Source: Pseudomonadota bacterium
GTDB taxonomy: Bacteria > Cyanobacteriota > Vampirovibrionia > Obscuribacterales > Obscuribacteraceae
NCBI GenBank assembly: GCA_021325555.1
Contig: JAJPGY010000004.1
Span: 1-64,000 of the forward strand
Length of the DNA stretch: 64,000 nucleotides
Direction of reading: 5' to 3'
In this document: positions 10,144 to 20,094 of the stretch, piece by piece
Layout of the letters: every line of letters begins with the position of its first letter
Numbering within the stretch: the first letter of the stretch is position 1
Made by a program: the position numbers and the translations under genes
Notes under the pieces: generated by a model
What the model was told of the DNA's origin: nothing
The model's input: only the letters and a program-made list of their open reading frames with translations
Databases searched by the model: none

Positions 10144-11083
10144 ATGGTTAGCTGCATGGACCAACTGGAGGCAGGCATAGCGGTACTTGAAGATGATGCT
10201 CGGATTGACGGGTATGAATATCGCGAGGAACGAGACCAGCAACAATCGGCCGGCGAGGATGTTATCGATGCTTATTTGCGCCAGCTCAGGCGGCATAAGC
10301 TTCTAACACGTGAGGAAGAGGTTGCGATAGCACGACGGGCTCGAGCTGGCGATAAGAAAGCAGTTCTTGAGCTTGTCACCTACAACCTGCGACTTGTCGT
10401 CAGCATCGCCAAGCAATATAAAAGCTACGGCGTCAGCCTGGAAGATCTCATCCAGGAAGGCAATCTCGGCTTGATTCGCGCGGCGCAGAAATTCGACCCC
10501 GAAAAGGGCTGCCGTTTCTCTACCTACGCAAGCTGGTGGATTCGGCAGAGCGTGGTGCGCGCCATTGCCGATAAGAGTCGGATGATCAGGCTCCCGAATC
10601 ATGTTGACCACAACTTGCGCAAAGTTGAAAGGGCGATCAGTCTCTTGAACCTCAATCTAGGCAGAACACCGACGGTCGATGAGGTTTCGCAATGTTCACG
10701 GATTGAGCCGCAGAAGGTGCTCTCTCTTGTTCACGCCAGCAAGAGCTGCGTTTCACTAGATACTCCGATTCATGATGATTCTGAAAGTACGGGTATCGAG
10801 GTTCTGCCTGACTCTCATGCATCAGTGGAGGAGAAAGTGTCTGATGCGCTTTTGCACCATCAGGTCAATGCCTTGCTTGCAAGACTGACAGCAAGGGAGC
10901 AAGAAGTGATCAAGTTGCGTTTCGGCTTAAGCGGCCGCGGTGCCTGCTTGGCGCTGGAAGAGATCGCCAGGCAAATTAACATGACACCTGAGCGAGCGGG
11001 TCAAGCAAATTCAATCGCGGGCGTTGCGCAAGTTCCGGCGGCTTGGCCGGCAATTTGGACTGGACGGCTATCTCGTGAGCTGA
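10144..11083 (+). CDS. Sigma-70 family RNA polymerase sigma factor, frameshifted in region 4
   Basis: RNA polymerase sigma subunit, primary-like or group 2. The start is ATG 10144 with AAGGGGG six bases upstream. Region 1.2 ('[17 protein letters not shown]'), region 2 ('[18 protein letters not shown]', '[11 protein letters not shown]'), region 3 and region 4.1 ('[15 protein letters not shown]') follow in order. At 10990-10997 the tetramer GAGC is doubled. The original frame then runs into nonsense to 11364, while the +1 frame continues exactly as expected ('[18 protein letters not shown]') and stops at 11081-11083. Removing four bases gives an intact protein of about 311 aa with a complete region 4.2 helix-turn-helix. 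As written, the -35-binding helix is destroyed. Either a pseudogene, a slippage allele or an assembly error. Confidence 0.85.
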
Positions 11084-11110
11084 AGAGCGTTAACCATGGT
11101 TATCCGGGAG

Positions 11111-11728
11111 TCACCAGCCTTTTTGAGCGGGATCAAATCGTCTCAGCTTCTTCAGAAACTCCGGGTCGATCATGCAGACCCCGTCTACGCAGTTGCTGCC
11201 CGCCACTTTGTCCAAGAGGTCCTTCTCCTCCGGCAACAGTGGAATGGGCATGTATCCTGTCGGCAAGGTGCGGTGCGCTTCCTTGCCCTTGCTTGATTCT
11301 GAGGCGATTGCATCCAGCATCTGGGTGGCGATGCCGGGATCAAGCCAAACCGCACCCAGCCTGACCGTTCCGATAGCGGCTTCCAGACCCTTATCATTTC
11401 CCTTGAGCACGTAGCCATCTGCGCCAGCATCGAGCGCAGAAAAGACGTCGCTGGCGCGCCGGAAGGAGGTGGAGATCAACACCCGGACCGTCGGATGCGA
11501 CCGCCTGATCTGCCGGGTGAGGCTGACGCTGTCTACGTCCCGCAAACTCAAATCCAGCAGAACAACATCCACGTGTTTGTCTTTAAGCTTCTGCAACGCC
11601 TCGATTTCGTACGTCGCTTCTTCGACAAGCGACACACCGCGAAGTCTTGATAAGACTTCGCGCAAGGCCCGACTGCTTGCGTCGCTGCCCAGCATGGCTA
11701 AAACTTGAATAGACTCTGAGCCGGCCAT
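11111..11728 (-). CDS. Response-regulator receiver-domain protein without a clear output domain
   Basis: Residues 1-125 form a CheY-like receiver: phospho-acceptor Asp at residue 59 in 'VVLLDLSL', the Ser/Thr of 'VLISTSF', and the conserved Lys in 'GYVLKG'. The usual acidic pair near the N-terminus is reduced to a single Asp ('LGSD'). Architecture resembles NarL-type regulators, but the last 60 residues show no LuxR helix-turn-helix and instead contain a short Cys-bearing segment ('[14 protein letters not shown]'). It may act by protein contact or have lost its DNA-binding part. It is tail-to-tail with the sigma gene (28 bp between stops), so a joint role in transcription control is possible but unproven. 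Confidence 0.75.
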   Translation of the reverse strand: MAGSESIQVLAMLGSDASSRALREVLSRLRGVSLVEEATYEIEALQKLKDKHVDVVLLDLSLRDVDSVSLTRQIRRSHPTVRVLISTSFRRASDVFSALDAGADGYVLKGNDKGLEAAIGTVRLGAVWLDPGIATQMLDAIASESSKGKEAHRTLPTGYMPIPLLPEEKDLLDKVAGSNCVDGVCMIDPEFLKKLRRFDPAQKGW

Positions 11729-11824
11729 CGGATTGGAAACTCATTCCGCAGATCGGAACAATGATAGCCGGATATGAATCGAAGGCCAATCTTACACGCG
11801 ACCGCAGGCTCAGAATCAGGTGCT

Positions 11825-11935
11825 CTAGAACATTCTATTGAGAATGATGCCCAGTCCGGCGCCGAGCGCGACGCCGCCAGGGGCGCCGATCGCGGAATGT
11901 CGCGGCCGGTCTATACAACTTCCCGTTGGGATGTT
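11825..11935 (-). pseudogene. Possible remnant of a glycine-zipper protein
   Basis: On the minus strand an open stretch without a start codon ends in a glycine-zipper-like tail ('GGVALGAGLGIILNRMF' then stop at 11825-11827). An in-frame stop lies just upstream, with no ATG, GTG or TTG between, so it cannot be a normal gene. It could be the end of a decayed small exported protein; chance is also possible. The rest of 11729-11998 holds nothing else I can support except the leader of the next gene. Confidence 0.25.
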
Positions 11936-11998
11936 TCATAAGCCACGTCCCCTGGCTCGCGGTTGTGTTTCAATTGATCGTGTTTCCGCGGTCACGGG

Positions 11999-14530
11999 AT
12001 GTCAATGGGTGAATCGAAAGAGTCGACCTCGCAAAGAGCCGGGCAACCGGACGGTTTCTTGAAGATTCGCGGGGCTCGCCAGAATAACCTGCAGAACATC
12101 GACGTCGAGATACCACGCAATGCTTTCGTCGTGTTCACGGGCGTTTCCGGCTCGGGCAAATCATCGCTGGCTTTCGGCACAATCTATGCGGAGGCGCAGC
12201 GGCGGTACTTCGACTCCATCTCTCCTTATGCCCGGCGGCTCCTGAACCAGTTGCCGGCGCCCCATGTCACCGAGATAGAGCATCTGCAACCGGCCGTGGC
12301 CTTGCAGCAAAGGCGCGCCGATCCCGGTGCCCGCTCCTCGGTCGGCACATTGACGAAGCTGTCCAATCTATTGCGCATGCTGTTCTCGCGCGCCGGCACC
12401 TACCCTGAGGGCGCTACCAGACGACTGGATTCCGACGCATTTTCGGCGAACACCGTGGTTGGCGCTTGCGAAACCTGCCACGGCATGGGAGTTGTGCATA
12501 CGGTCAGCGAGAGATCGCTTGTGCCCGATCCATCGCTCACCATTCGTGAAGGAGCGATTGCCGCCTGGCCCGGCGCCTGGCAAGGCAAGAACCTGCGAGA
12601 TATCCTGGCCACGCTTGGTTTCGATGTGGACAGGCCCTGGAAAGATCTGCCCAGCAAAGATCGCGACTGGATCCTTTTCACCGATGAGAAACCGGTGGTG
12701 ACCGTCTATGCGGAGCGCGAGGCGCATCGCATTCAGAGACCGTATCAGGGCACTTACATGAGCGCGGCCAGATACGTCCTGCATACTTTCGCCAATACGG
12801 AGAGCGCCACGCTGCGAAAGCGCGCGGCATCTTTTATGGAGACGGCGGTCTGCTCCGCATGCAACGGTAAGCGTTTGAAAGCCGAATCGCTGGCGGTGCG
12901 TTTCCTTGGCAAGGATATCGCCGAGCTTACCCAGATGCCTCTTGCGGAGCTGTTCGCGTTGCTTTCGCAGGCGCCGGCATCGAACAGCGCGCTGCCCGGT
13001 GAAACGTCAGGGGAAGCCTCAGAGGCGGCGGCGTTGATAACGGCGGATCTCTCAGAGCGCATCTCCCTTATCGCCGAGCTGGGGCTGGACTACCTCACGC
13101 TTTCCCGCCCCGCTGCCACCTTGTCCGCCGGTGAGCTGCAGCGTTTAAGGCTGACGACGCAACTTCGCTCGGGGTTGTTCGGCGTCAATTACATCCTGGA
13201 CGAGCCTTCAGCCGGGCTGCACCCGGCTGATATGGAGCCGCTGCTCAAAATGCTTCGCCGCCTCGAGGAAGCGGGAAACTCTCTCATGGTCGTCGAGCAT
13301 GAAATGGACGTCGCGCGCCAGGCGGACTGGATAGTCGATCTCGGGCCGGGCGCCGGTGACCACGGTGGGACATTGCTTTACAGCGGTCCAATAGAGGGAT
13401 TGGCCAATTGCCAAGACTCCGTGACCCGCCGGTATCTGTTTGATAATGCTTCCCGACGACACAGGAAGCCGCGAGCACCGCAGGGTTGGCTCAAGCTGAG
13501 CGGCATCTACAGGCACAATCTGGAGAATCTGCGCGTCGAGTTTCCGCTGGGCGCATTTACCGCCGTAACCGGCGTATCGGGCTCAGGCAAATCCACGCTG
13601 GTCAGCCAGGTCTTGTTCGAAACCATCGCGGCGCACCTGGGTACGGCCGTATCCGGTGAAGCTGAGGAAGGGCCGCAGGATGAGCCTGAAGGTGAGGTCG
13701 AGCGCGGCCGGGAAGAGGCGCCGCTGCCCGCAATCCAGGGAGCGGAGGCGATCCGCCGGCTGATATGTGTCGATCAAAGACCGATCGGGAGGACGCCTCG
13801 ATCGAATCTCGCCACCTACACCGGGCTTTTCGATCATATACGCAAAACTTTCGCCTCCACGGCGGAGGCCAAAGCGCGCGGCTATAACGCCAGCCGATTT
13901 TCCTTTAACGTTGCCGGCGGCCGCTGCGCGAATTGCGAGGGCGAGGGCTTCGTCACCGTGGAGCTGCTGTTCCTGCCGACTGTTTACGCACCATGCACGG
14001 TGTGCCACGGCAGCCGGTACAACGAAGATACGCTGGTGGTCAAATACAAAGGAGTCAACATTGCTCAGGTGCTGGAAATGACCGTGGACGCAGCCGGCGA
14101 GTTCTTCACCGGCCTGCCGCCCGTCGCCCGTGTGTTGAGCACGCTACGCGAGGTGGGGTTAGGCTACTTGCGGCTCGGTCAGCCTGCGACGGAGCTATCC
14201 GGTGGCGAAGCCCAGAGAATCAAACTGGCGACGGAGTTGCAACGCGCGCAGGCCGGCAGCACCCTTTATTTGTTGGATGAGCCCACGACCGGACTTCATC
14301 CGGCTGATACCGAGAAATTGATGCGTCTACTCCATGCTCTCGTCGATGCGGGCAACACCGTGATAATCGTCGAGCATGATATGGACGTGATCACCGATGC
14401 GGATTGGATAATCGATCTCGGCCCGGGTGCGGGCAAGGCCGGAGGGCGCGTTGTCGCATGCGGACTGCCTGAAGACGTCGCCAGGTCAAAGGACAGCCGC
14501 ACTGCTCGTTATCTGGCACAGCGTCTGTGA
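11999..14530 (+). CDS. UvrA-like ABC ATPase, short class II type
   Basis: Paralogue of excision-repair UvrA, a DNA-damage-binding ABC ATPase that works without membrane domains. Two ATPase modules are visible: Walker A '[12 protein letters not shown]' and '[12 protein letters not shown]', signatures '[11 protein letters not shown]' and '[12 protein letters not shown]', Walker B '[12 protein letters not shown]' and '[12 protein letters not shown]'. Zinc-binding Cys pairs occur as 'CETCHGMG', 'CSACNGKRL', 'CANCEGEG' and 'CTVCHGSRY'. At 843 aa it is about 100 residues shorter than standard UvrA; the gap falls after the first Walker A module, where UvrB-binding sequence normally sits. This matches UvrA2/class II proteins linked to damage tolerance or drug self-resistance. 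The start ATG 11999 has a weak ribosome site; ATG 12005 is the alternative. Confidence 0.85.
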   Translation: MSMGESKESTSQRAGQPDGFLKIRGARQNNLQNIDVEIPRNAFVVFTGVSGSGKSSLAFGTIYAEAQRRYFDSISPYARRLLNQLPAPHVTEIEHLQPAVALQQRRADPGARSSVGTLTKLSNLLRMLFSRAGTYPEGATRRLDSDAFSANTVVGACETCHGMGVVHTVSERSLVPDPSLTIREGAIAAWPGAWQGKNLRDILATLGFDVDRPWKDLPSKDRDWILFTDEKPVVTVYAEREAHRIQRPYQGTYMSAARYVLHTFANTESATLRKRAASFMETAVCSACNGKRLKAESLAVRFLGKDIAELTQMPLAELFALLSQAPASNSALPGETSGEASEAAALITADLSERISLIAELGLDYLTLSRPAATLSAGELQRLRLTTQLRSGLFGVNYILDEPSAGLHPADMEPLLKMLRRLEEAGNSLMVVEHEMDVARQADWIVDLGPGAGDHGGTLLYSGPIEGLANCQDSVTRRYLFDNASRRHRKPRAPQGWLKLSGIYRHNLENLRVEFPLGAFTAVTGVSGSGKSTLVSQVLFETIAAHLGTAVSGEAEEGPQDEPEGEVERGREEAPLPAIQGAEAIRRLICVDQRPIGRTPRSNLATYTGLFDHIRKTFASTAEAKARGYNASRFSFNVAGGRCANCEGEGFVTVELLFLPTVYAPCTVCHGSRYNEDTLVVKYKGVNIAQVLEMTVDAAGEFFTGLPPVARVLSTLREVGLGYLRLGQPATELSGGEAQRIKLATELQRAQAGSTLYLLDEPTTGLHPADTEKLMRLLHALVDAGNTVIIVEHDMDVITDADWIIDLGPGAGKAGGRVVACGLPEDVARSKDSRTARYLAQRL

Positions 14531-14663
14531 CCGGAGCTTCCGGCTGTCCATCAAGATTAGGATGTCAGCCGAGTGCCCTCATAAAATCTTGGGCTGGAGG
14601 GGAAGCGCCATGGCAATGCAGCTCTTGTAGAATTAGGCAGCGTACTAAGGAGGAGGACAGATT

Positions 14664-14876
14664 GTGCCCAAGAAGGTAGATACCGATGCACCGCAGGCGT
14701 TGATTATCGAGTTCAAGACGTCATCAGGGGAGGTCTGGGGGAGTCTCACTGCCGAAGCCAGGGAATTCAAGACTGGTTCGACCGGTTTTTATGCCAACGG
14801 GAAGATAAAGAACCCCAAGAATGGATTTCCTTATCAGGTCGGCACGAACGTTATTCTTATTGGCAGCAAGGAATAG
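14664..14876 (+). CDS. Small conserved-looking hypothetical protein, 70 aa
   Basis: GTG start at 14664 with a very strong ribosome site (AAGGAGGAGG, six bases upstream) makes this a real gene despite its size. The product is hydrophilic, with likely beta strands ('ALIIEFKTSSGEVWGSL', 'GTNVILIGSKE') and a Gly/Asn/Lys-rich middle ('YANGKIKNPKNGFPYQ'). It has no signal peptide, membrane segment or Cys. I recognise no family; it looks like a small single-domain beta protein, perhaps a binding partner. It follows the UvrA-like gene by 133 bp on the same strand. Confidence 0.7.
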   Translation: MPKKVDTDAPQALIIEFKTSSGEVWGSLTAEAREFKTGSTGFYANGKIKNPKNGFPYQVGTNVILIGSKE

Positions 14877-15023
14877 GGATAAGGGCATCCAGGCGCCGCC
14901 TGCTGAGGAGACCCCCGGCGGTCACCGGCGCGGAATCCGGAATGGAATATGAGGCAAATATAACACCAGGCCAGTATCGATCGGATACGATGCGCCAGTA
15001 GCCTCGGTGAGAAGGTTTACCCT

Positions 15024-15725
15024 ATGATCCAATCGGCAGGTACTCGACCGGACGACCAAGCGGACTTTGCCCGATCGTGCGCTGCCCGGAGCGCTCCTCC
15101 AGCAATTGCCTGGCTGTCGTGCCTGGTCCTGGCTCTAAGCTCGTCCAACTCGCCGGCAATTGGCGAAGAGACGGAGGGAAAATCTCACTCCTCCAAGCCG
15201 CTTACTTCGATTGAGGCAATGGCGGAGACGACCTCCAGCCCGAATTCGCTGAGGCTTTCCGCAGAGTACGCTATTCGCGTGCACAGATATGATCAGGCGA
15301 TCAGGTTCTGTGAACGCGCTCTCAAGAAAGACAAGGACGACCTTGATACTCATCAAAGATACGCTGAAGCGCTGGAAGGCAAGTTAAACGATGGGTTTTA
15401 TGATGACCCGCAAGTATTCAACTCATGCGTGAGGGAGTGGCTGATCGTCTCGCACAACGAGGCAGGAGAGGAAAAGGGGATCTCCTTTCACGGTTTAGCC
15501 ATCCCGCTGGTGGAGCACCTGTATGGGGATGATGAGCGGGTGATAACGGCTCGCAAACATCTCACGGCGCTGACCGGCTCAGTGCCCAGGGCGTGGGAGA
15601 CAGACGGAAGGTTCTTGAAGCGCGTTTGCAGACCGACAACAGCAGTCAAGGCACGACTGGCTGTTCCGGACAAAACGAAGGAAAATGGCCAAGACCAGCA
15701 TGCTGCAACGCTCTGGCTAAAGTAG
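15024..15725 (+). CDS. Exported TPR-like protein
   Basis: Unknown function. After a hydrophilic N-region of about 25 residues comes a hydrophobic core ('IAWLSCLVLALSSSNSPAIG') fitting a Sec signal peptide with cleavage near Ala/Ile-Gly-Glu. One tetratricopeptide-like helical pair follows ('LRLSAEYAIRVHRYDQAIRFCERALKKD'-type spacing), then a second weaker helix pair. TPR units mediate protein contacts; no catalytic motif is seen. The start at ATG 15024 has only a weak AAGG site, so a downstream start is possible. It stands alone between the small 70-aa gene and the NO reductase. Confidence 0.6.
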   Translation: MIQSAGTRPDDQADFARSCAARSAPPAIAWLSCLVLALSSSNSPAIGEETEGKSHSSKPLTSIEAMAETTSSPNSLRLSAEYAIRVHRYDQAIRFCERALKKDKDDLDTHQRYAEALEGKLNDGFYDDPQVFNSCVREWLIVSHNEAGEEKGISFHGLAIPLVEHLYGDDERVITARKHLTALTGSVPRAWETDGRFLKRVCRPTTAVKARLAVPDKTKENGQDQHAATLWLK

Positions 15726-16042
15726 AGGATAATTCATTCTCATCCGGCTCAAGGAGCGTCATCATCCGGCGAGGGCCGATTCCGGGCGGTGGGCCAAAGC
15801 TTGCTCCACCCGGAGGTCGCGGTCTGCCCGGCGCGAGGCGCGGGCTGCAGTGGCGCTCCGCTTGGCTTGCAAACAGTGAACATTTCACTGCTGATCTGAC
15901 GGGCACGGAAAAGTAACTACTTTCCTCCCTTGAATGCTCTTGATAGGATTACCCACCGCGTTATCCCGTTGGTCCCATCGCGGTCTGCGACTGCGGAATC
16001 CAGCGAGCCGGGAGGCATTTGGGGAGGCTGAGGAGGACGGCA
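15726..16042. promoter_or_regulatory. 317-bp leader of the NO reductase gene with a dyad
   Basis: No gene is supported here. A short perfect dyad, AAAGTA-AC-TACTTT (15910-15923), lies about 120 bp ahead of the NO reductase start and could be an operator. It does not match the FNR/NnrR consensus TTGAT-N4-ATCAA. The ribosome site AGGAGG is at 16031-16036. No clear -35/-10 pair was found. Confidence 0.3.
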
Positions 16043-18475
16043 ATGACCGCGGTCAACAATTTTAGGAGAAGCCCCGGGGTGAAAAATTTTGCTACGGTTC
16101 TGCTGACAAAGAAGTACTGGTGGGCCCACTTCGCTGTTGTAGCCTTAATCAGCATTGTCGGGCTTGTTGCGCTGGGGACGTGGACGTATGCGGGTGCGCC
16201 GCCGGTGGTTGACTTTGTATCGGCAACTTCCGGAAAGACGGTGATCGCCACGCAGGAGATCGTTTCCGGCAAAAAACTGTTCCACATTAGGGGACTGATG
16301 ACGTGGGGCTCCTTCTGGGGCGACGGTGCGGAGCGCGGGCCGGATTTCACGGCCGATGCCCTGCACCGTACCGTCGTAGCCATGCGCAGTTTCTATAAAA
16401 GGGAGATCGCGGCGCGTCGCCCGGTAACCCAGGCGGATGAAGACGGCATCGCCATGAGGGTGCAGCGGGAGATCCACGAGAACAATTATGCAAAATCGGC
16501 CGGGCAGATTCGTCTTAATGACGCGCAGGTGTACGCGTACCGGGAGCTGCAGAAGCATTACACCCGGATGTTTACGGACCCGACCTATCCGGAGAAATTC
16601 CGCACGCCCGGCTATATCACCAGACCGGAGGATCTCAAGGCTCTATCGGCGTATTTCTTCTGGGGAGGCTGGGTCTCCGGAGCCAATCGGCCGGGAGAGA
16701 CGTACAGCTACACCCACAACTGGCCCTACGATCCGGAAGCCGGCAACACGCCCACGCACACGACCCTGATGTGGAGCGTCCTTTCGATTCTGGCGCTGTT
16801 CGCGACCACGGTGATCGCGCTGTACGTGTACGGCCAGATGAAAACATTGCCGGGCGATCCGTTCGAGATGAATGGTAACGCAACGCTCACCACCTACGAG
16901 CTCGAAAAAGGGGGCGAGGTGGTTCGTCCGACACAGCGTTCGACATATAAGTTCTTTGCCTTCGCGATGATCCTGTTCGTGGTGCAGGTGTTCGCCGGCG
17001 TTCTCTGCGCGGAGGATTTCATCAAGGGCGGGCCGGGCACCATGATCGTCAACGTGCTGGGGCACAAGCTCCCGTTCACCGTTGTTCGCTCCTGGCACGC
17101 GATCCTGCAGATCTACTGGTTCTTCATGTGCTGGGTCGGCTACACCATCTTTTTCCTGCCGCGGCTTTCCCGGGTGCCGAGGGGGCAGCAGTTCTTGATT
17201 AACCTGCTCTTCGGCCTGTCCGTCCTGGTGGGCGCGGGAGCAGTATTTGGAATCTATTTCGGGCTGTCCGGGTACATGAACGACACCATGGCGTACTGGT
17301 TCGGCTCCCAGGGCTGGGAGTTCGTGGAGCTGGGGCGCTTCTGGCACATCCTCATGCTGGGCAGCTTCCTCTTGTGGATCGGGATTATCTACCGCGGCGT
17401 CAAGCCATGGATCACCGCCGAGAGCCTGTGGTCCGTTCCGGCCTGGCTCTTCTATGGAAGCGGCATCATGGTGCTGTTCCTCTTTTTCGGGCTGGGCGCC
17501 ACGGCGGGCGGCAATTTCGCCATCTCCGACTACTGGCGCTGGATGACCGTCCACATGTGGGTTGAGGTCACCTTCGAGGTGTTCACGACCTGCATCGTGG
17601 GATATCTGCTGGTTCAGATGGGGCTGTTGACGCGCCCGATGGCGGAGCGGGTGATCTTCCTGGCTGTCATGCTGTTCCTGGTCACGGCGGTCGTCGGGAT
17701 TGCCCACAACTTCTACTGGATCGCCAAGCCGACCGGGATCATCGCCCTGGGAAGCGTCTTTTCCACCCTGCAGGTCTTGCCCCTGCTCCTGATCACGCTC
17801 GACGCGTGGCGGATGCGGATGGAAAGAGTGCGGGCGTTCAAGTCGCAGCTCGAGGGCAAGCAGAAGTTCGTGATGGACGGCGTCTGGCTGTTCATCCTGG
17901 CCGTCAATTTCTGGAATATCGTCGGAGCGGGCGTATTCGGCTCGCTGATCAATCTGCCGATCGTCAACTATTATGAGCACGGGACGTACCTGACGCACAA
18001 TCACGCTCACGCCGCCATGTTCGGAGTGAAGGGAAACGTGGCGCTGGCCGGCGTGCTGTTCTGCTGCCAGCACCTGTTCGCCAGGCGCTACTGGAGCGAG
18101 AAATTGATCCGCACGGCGTTCTGGTCGCTGCAACTGGGCATTGTGATGATGATGACCCTGGATCTCTTCCCCGTCGGCATCTATCAGCTGTCCGCGGTGT
18201 TCACCCACGGCTTGTGGTACGCGCGCACGCAGGCCTTCCTGACCGGTCCCGTGTGGCAGATCCTCACCGGGTTCCGCTCGATTGGAGGAGCTGTGTTCAT
18301 CTTTGGAGGTCTTCTGCCCCTTACCTGGTTCATCCTTTCGAGAGGGCGTCACCTGGTGCCTGAAGCCGAGTTCGACGAAGGCGAATGGACTCACTACAAG
18401 AAGGGCTGGGCTGACCATGAAGAGAAACTGGTGCGCGTTATCGAGCACGCCGGGCTACAGGAAGTCCGCAACTGA
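16043..18475 (+). CDS. norZ: Quinol-dependent nitric oxide reductase (qNOR)
   Basis: Reduces NO to N2O with electrons from quinol, in the cytoplasmic membrane; used in denitrification or NO detoxification. Single-chain type: an N-terminal helix ('WWAHFAVVALISIVGLVAL') and a large extracytoplasmic domain come first, followed by the 12-helix haem-copper-oxidase-like core. Visible ligand motifs are 'SWHAILQ', 'HMWVEVTFE' (His 504, with the Glu residues expected at the non-haem iron site) and 'THNHAHAAMFG' (His 652-656). The start ATG 16043 has AGGAGG six bases upstream and is preferred over the upstream TTG at 16019. About 810 aa, slightly longer than most qNORs. No norC or accessory norDQ gene is nearby, as expected for the quinol type. 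Confidence 0.93.
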   Translation: MTAVNNFRRSPGVKNFATVLLTKKYWWAHFAVVALISIVGLVALGTWTYAGAPPVVDFVSATSGKTVIATQEIVSGKKLFHIRGLMTWGSFWGDGAERGPDFTADALHRTVVAMRSFYKREIAARRPVTQADEDGIAMRVQREIHENNYAKSAGQIRLNDAQVYAYRELQKHYTRMFTDPTYPEKFRTPGYITRPEDLKALSAYFFWGGWVSGANRPGETYSYTHNWPYDPEAGNTPTHTTLMWSVLSILALFATTVIALYVYGQMKTLPGDPFEMNGNATLTTYELEKGGEVVRPTQRSTYKFFAFAMILFVVQVFAGVLCAEDFIKGGPGTMIVNVLGHKLPFTVVRSWHAILQIYWFFMCWVGYTIFFLPRLSRVPRGQQFLINLLFGLSVLVGAGAVFGIYFGLSGYMNDTMAYWFGSQGWEFVELGRFWHILMLGSFLLWIGIIYRGVKPWITAESLWSVPAWLFYGSGIMVLFLFFGLGATAGGNFAISDYWRWMTVHMWVEVTFEVFTTCIVGYLLVQMGLLTRPMAERVIFLAVMLFLVTAVVGIAHNFYWIAKPTGIIALGSVFSTLQVLPLLLITLDAWRMRMERVRAFKSQLEGKQKFVMDGVWLFILAVNFWNIVGAGVFGSLINLPIVNYYEHGTYLTHNHAHAAMFGVKGNVALAGVLFCCQHLFARRYWSEKLIRTAFWSLQLGIVMMMTLDLFPVGIYQLSAVFTHGLWYARTQAFLTGPVWQILTGFRSIGGAVFIFGGLLPLTWFILSRGRHLVPEAEFDEGEWTHYKKGWADHEEKLVRVIEHAGLQEVRN

Positions 18476-18889
18476 GCTCCGGTGCCGCGTCGGCGACAGC
18501 CGTCGCCCCGGGGAGAACCTGCCTCAACGGACCTCCACGGCGAACGGCAAGCAGTGATTGATCATGTAGCTGGCGAGCCTGGGATCATGGTGCATCGGTT
18601 GAATATTTCCTTGCTCATCAGTCGCCCACCCCAGTCACCACAATATTTCTACGCGGGAATCGCTGCCGGGGATCCAGTCGTCCCACCTGAGTTGTCCATC
18701 GCGCTGAGCATGCGCACCTTGTCCCGGGCGGAGGGAGCTCCCGAAGAAAAGCCGGCGGGTAACCTGGTTTCGGATGACGATGCTGCTACCCCGACACCAC
18801 CTGCAGGCTCTGGAACGCTGGAGCCGCAAGAGATGAAGTTGAGGGCCGGCTCCGAGCAAGGGCAGGGCGGCGACGTGCCCTTGGTCAGC
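18476..18889. other. 414-bp region between convergent genes
   Basis: A plus-strand frame spans 18482-18913 (143 codons), but it has no ribosome site, low-complexity Pro/Glu/Gly composition and no recognisable domain, and it overlaps the end of the minus-strand FAD gene. I do not call it a gene. No clear terminator hairpin with a T-run is visible either. Confidence 0.35.
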
Positions 18890-20026
18890 TTATGGCTTCG
18901 CGAGCGCGGGTGATTTTATATGCTCCGCACGGAAACCGATGCCGATCACGGCGGCAGGTATAGCGCGCAGGGCTGGAATGGCGCTGGGTCATCCGGGTGG
19001 GCAAAAGGCGTCGATCCTGCACCATCTTCAAGCTGGCTTGCGGACACCGGCCGCGCGACAGCGGCTTGTGCAGGAGATTGGCGGTTGCCACTGCGTCCTG
19101 AATGGCCAGGTTGATGCCGACGCCGCCGACGGGGGACATAGCGTGCGCGCAGTCACCGATGCACAAAAGCCCATCTCGGTACCAGCGCTTCAGCCGATCG
19201 ACTTTGACCGTAAGCAGCTTGATGTCATCCCAGCTTGTCAGCTCGCCCAGCCGGTCGCCGGTAAAGGGGGCGATGTGCGCGATTTGCTGCCGGAATGCCT
19301 CTAATCCCTTCGCTCGATAACGATCCGCAGCGCCTTTCGGAATCAGGAAGGCACACTGCCAGTATTTATCGCGGTTGAGCATAATGAAAAATACCCCGGC
19401 GTCTATCCGGCCCATGGTTTGATGCGGATCGGTTTCCTTCCTGGACAGGCGCATCCACAGAACATCCATGGGCGCACCTACATCCTCCACGTCCAGGTTG
19501 GCGCACCGGCGAATGATCGACCCCCTGCCGTCCGCGGCGACGACCAGATCGGCTCTCACATGCAGCTCATCCCCGCCGCCCCGGGCGACGACGCCCGCAA
19601 TCCGCCCGTCCTCCTCAATCAATCCGCTGGCTTCCGTGTTCATCCTCAAAGAAAATGATTGGTAGCGTCTCGCCTGCTCGGCCAGAAAATCGAGGAAATC
19701 CCACTGCGGCATGAAAGCAATGAACTTGCATCTTGCGGGCAGGTAAGAGAAATCCACGAGGTTGACCACCTCCCGGCCAATCTGTGCTTGCAGTCTGGAC
19801 ACCTCCTGATGCGGAAGCTTGAGAAACTGGTCCAGCAGCCCGAGCTCGTGCATCAGCTCGAGCGTGGAGGGATGGACGGTGTCGCCCGAAAGTCTCGCAG
19901 AAAGTCGCCGTGCTTCTCCAGCACCAGGACATCGATCGCCGAGCGGGCCAGCAGGTAGCCCAGCATCATCCCGGCCGGCCCGCCGCCTACAATGCAGCAC
20001 CTGGTGCTCAGCTCGACAGTTGCCAA
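18890..20026 (-). pseudogene. FAD-dependent aromatic-ring-type monooxygenase, two frameshifts
   Basis: A p-hydroxybenzoate-hydroxylase-fold flavoprotein. The true N-terminus is in a different frame from the main body: TTG at 20026 behind GGAGGG gives 'CCIVGGGPAGMMLGYLLA', the Rossmann FAD motif. A missing G in a G-run (CCC at 19885-19887 on the plus strand) shifts the frame before 'GDTVHPSTLELMHELGLL'. The body carries the family motifs 'VVAADGRGS' and 'GDCAHAMSPVGGVGINLAIQD'. Near 18981-18987 a second shift occurs: after 'LPTRMTQ' the correct frame resumes as 'IPALRAIPAAVIGIGFRAEH' and stops at 18890-18892, with about 20 expected residues missing. Two independent lesions favour a pseudogene, unless the assembly is faulty. 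Confidence 0.8.
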
Positions 20027-20094
20027 CGGGCATCCCTCCGCAGCTCGGAAATTATACCCTGCCGGCTGCCGGGGCTTGCTTGAGCCCGGTCAGC

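Noticed and set aside
16643..18448. 601-codon minus-strand frame over the NO reductase
   Set aside because: Antisense shadow of a high-GC gene; the plus strand encodes all qNOR ligand motifs.
18482..18913. 143-codon plus frame after the NO reductase
   Set aside because: No ribosome site, no domain, overlaps the true end of the FAD gene.
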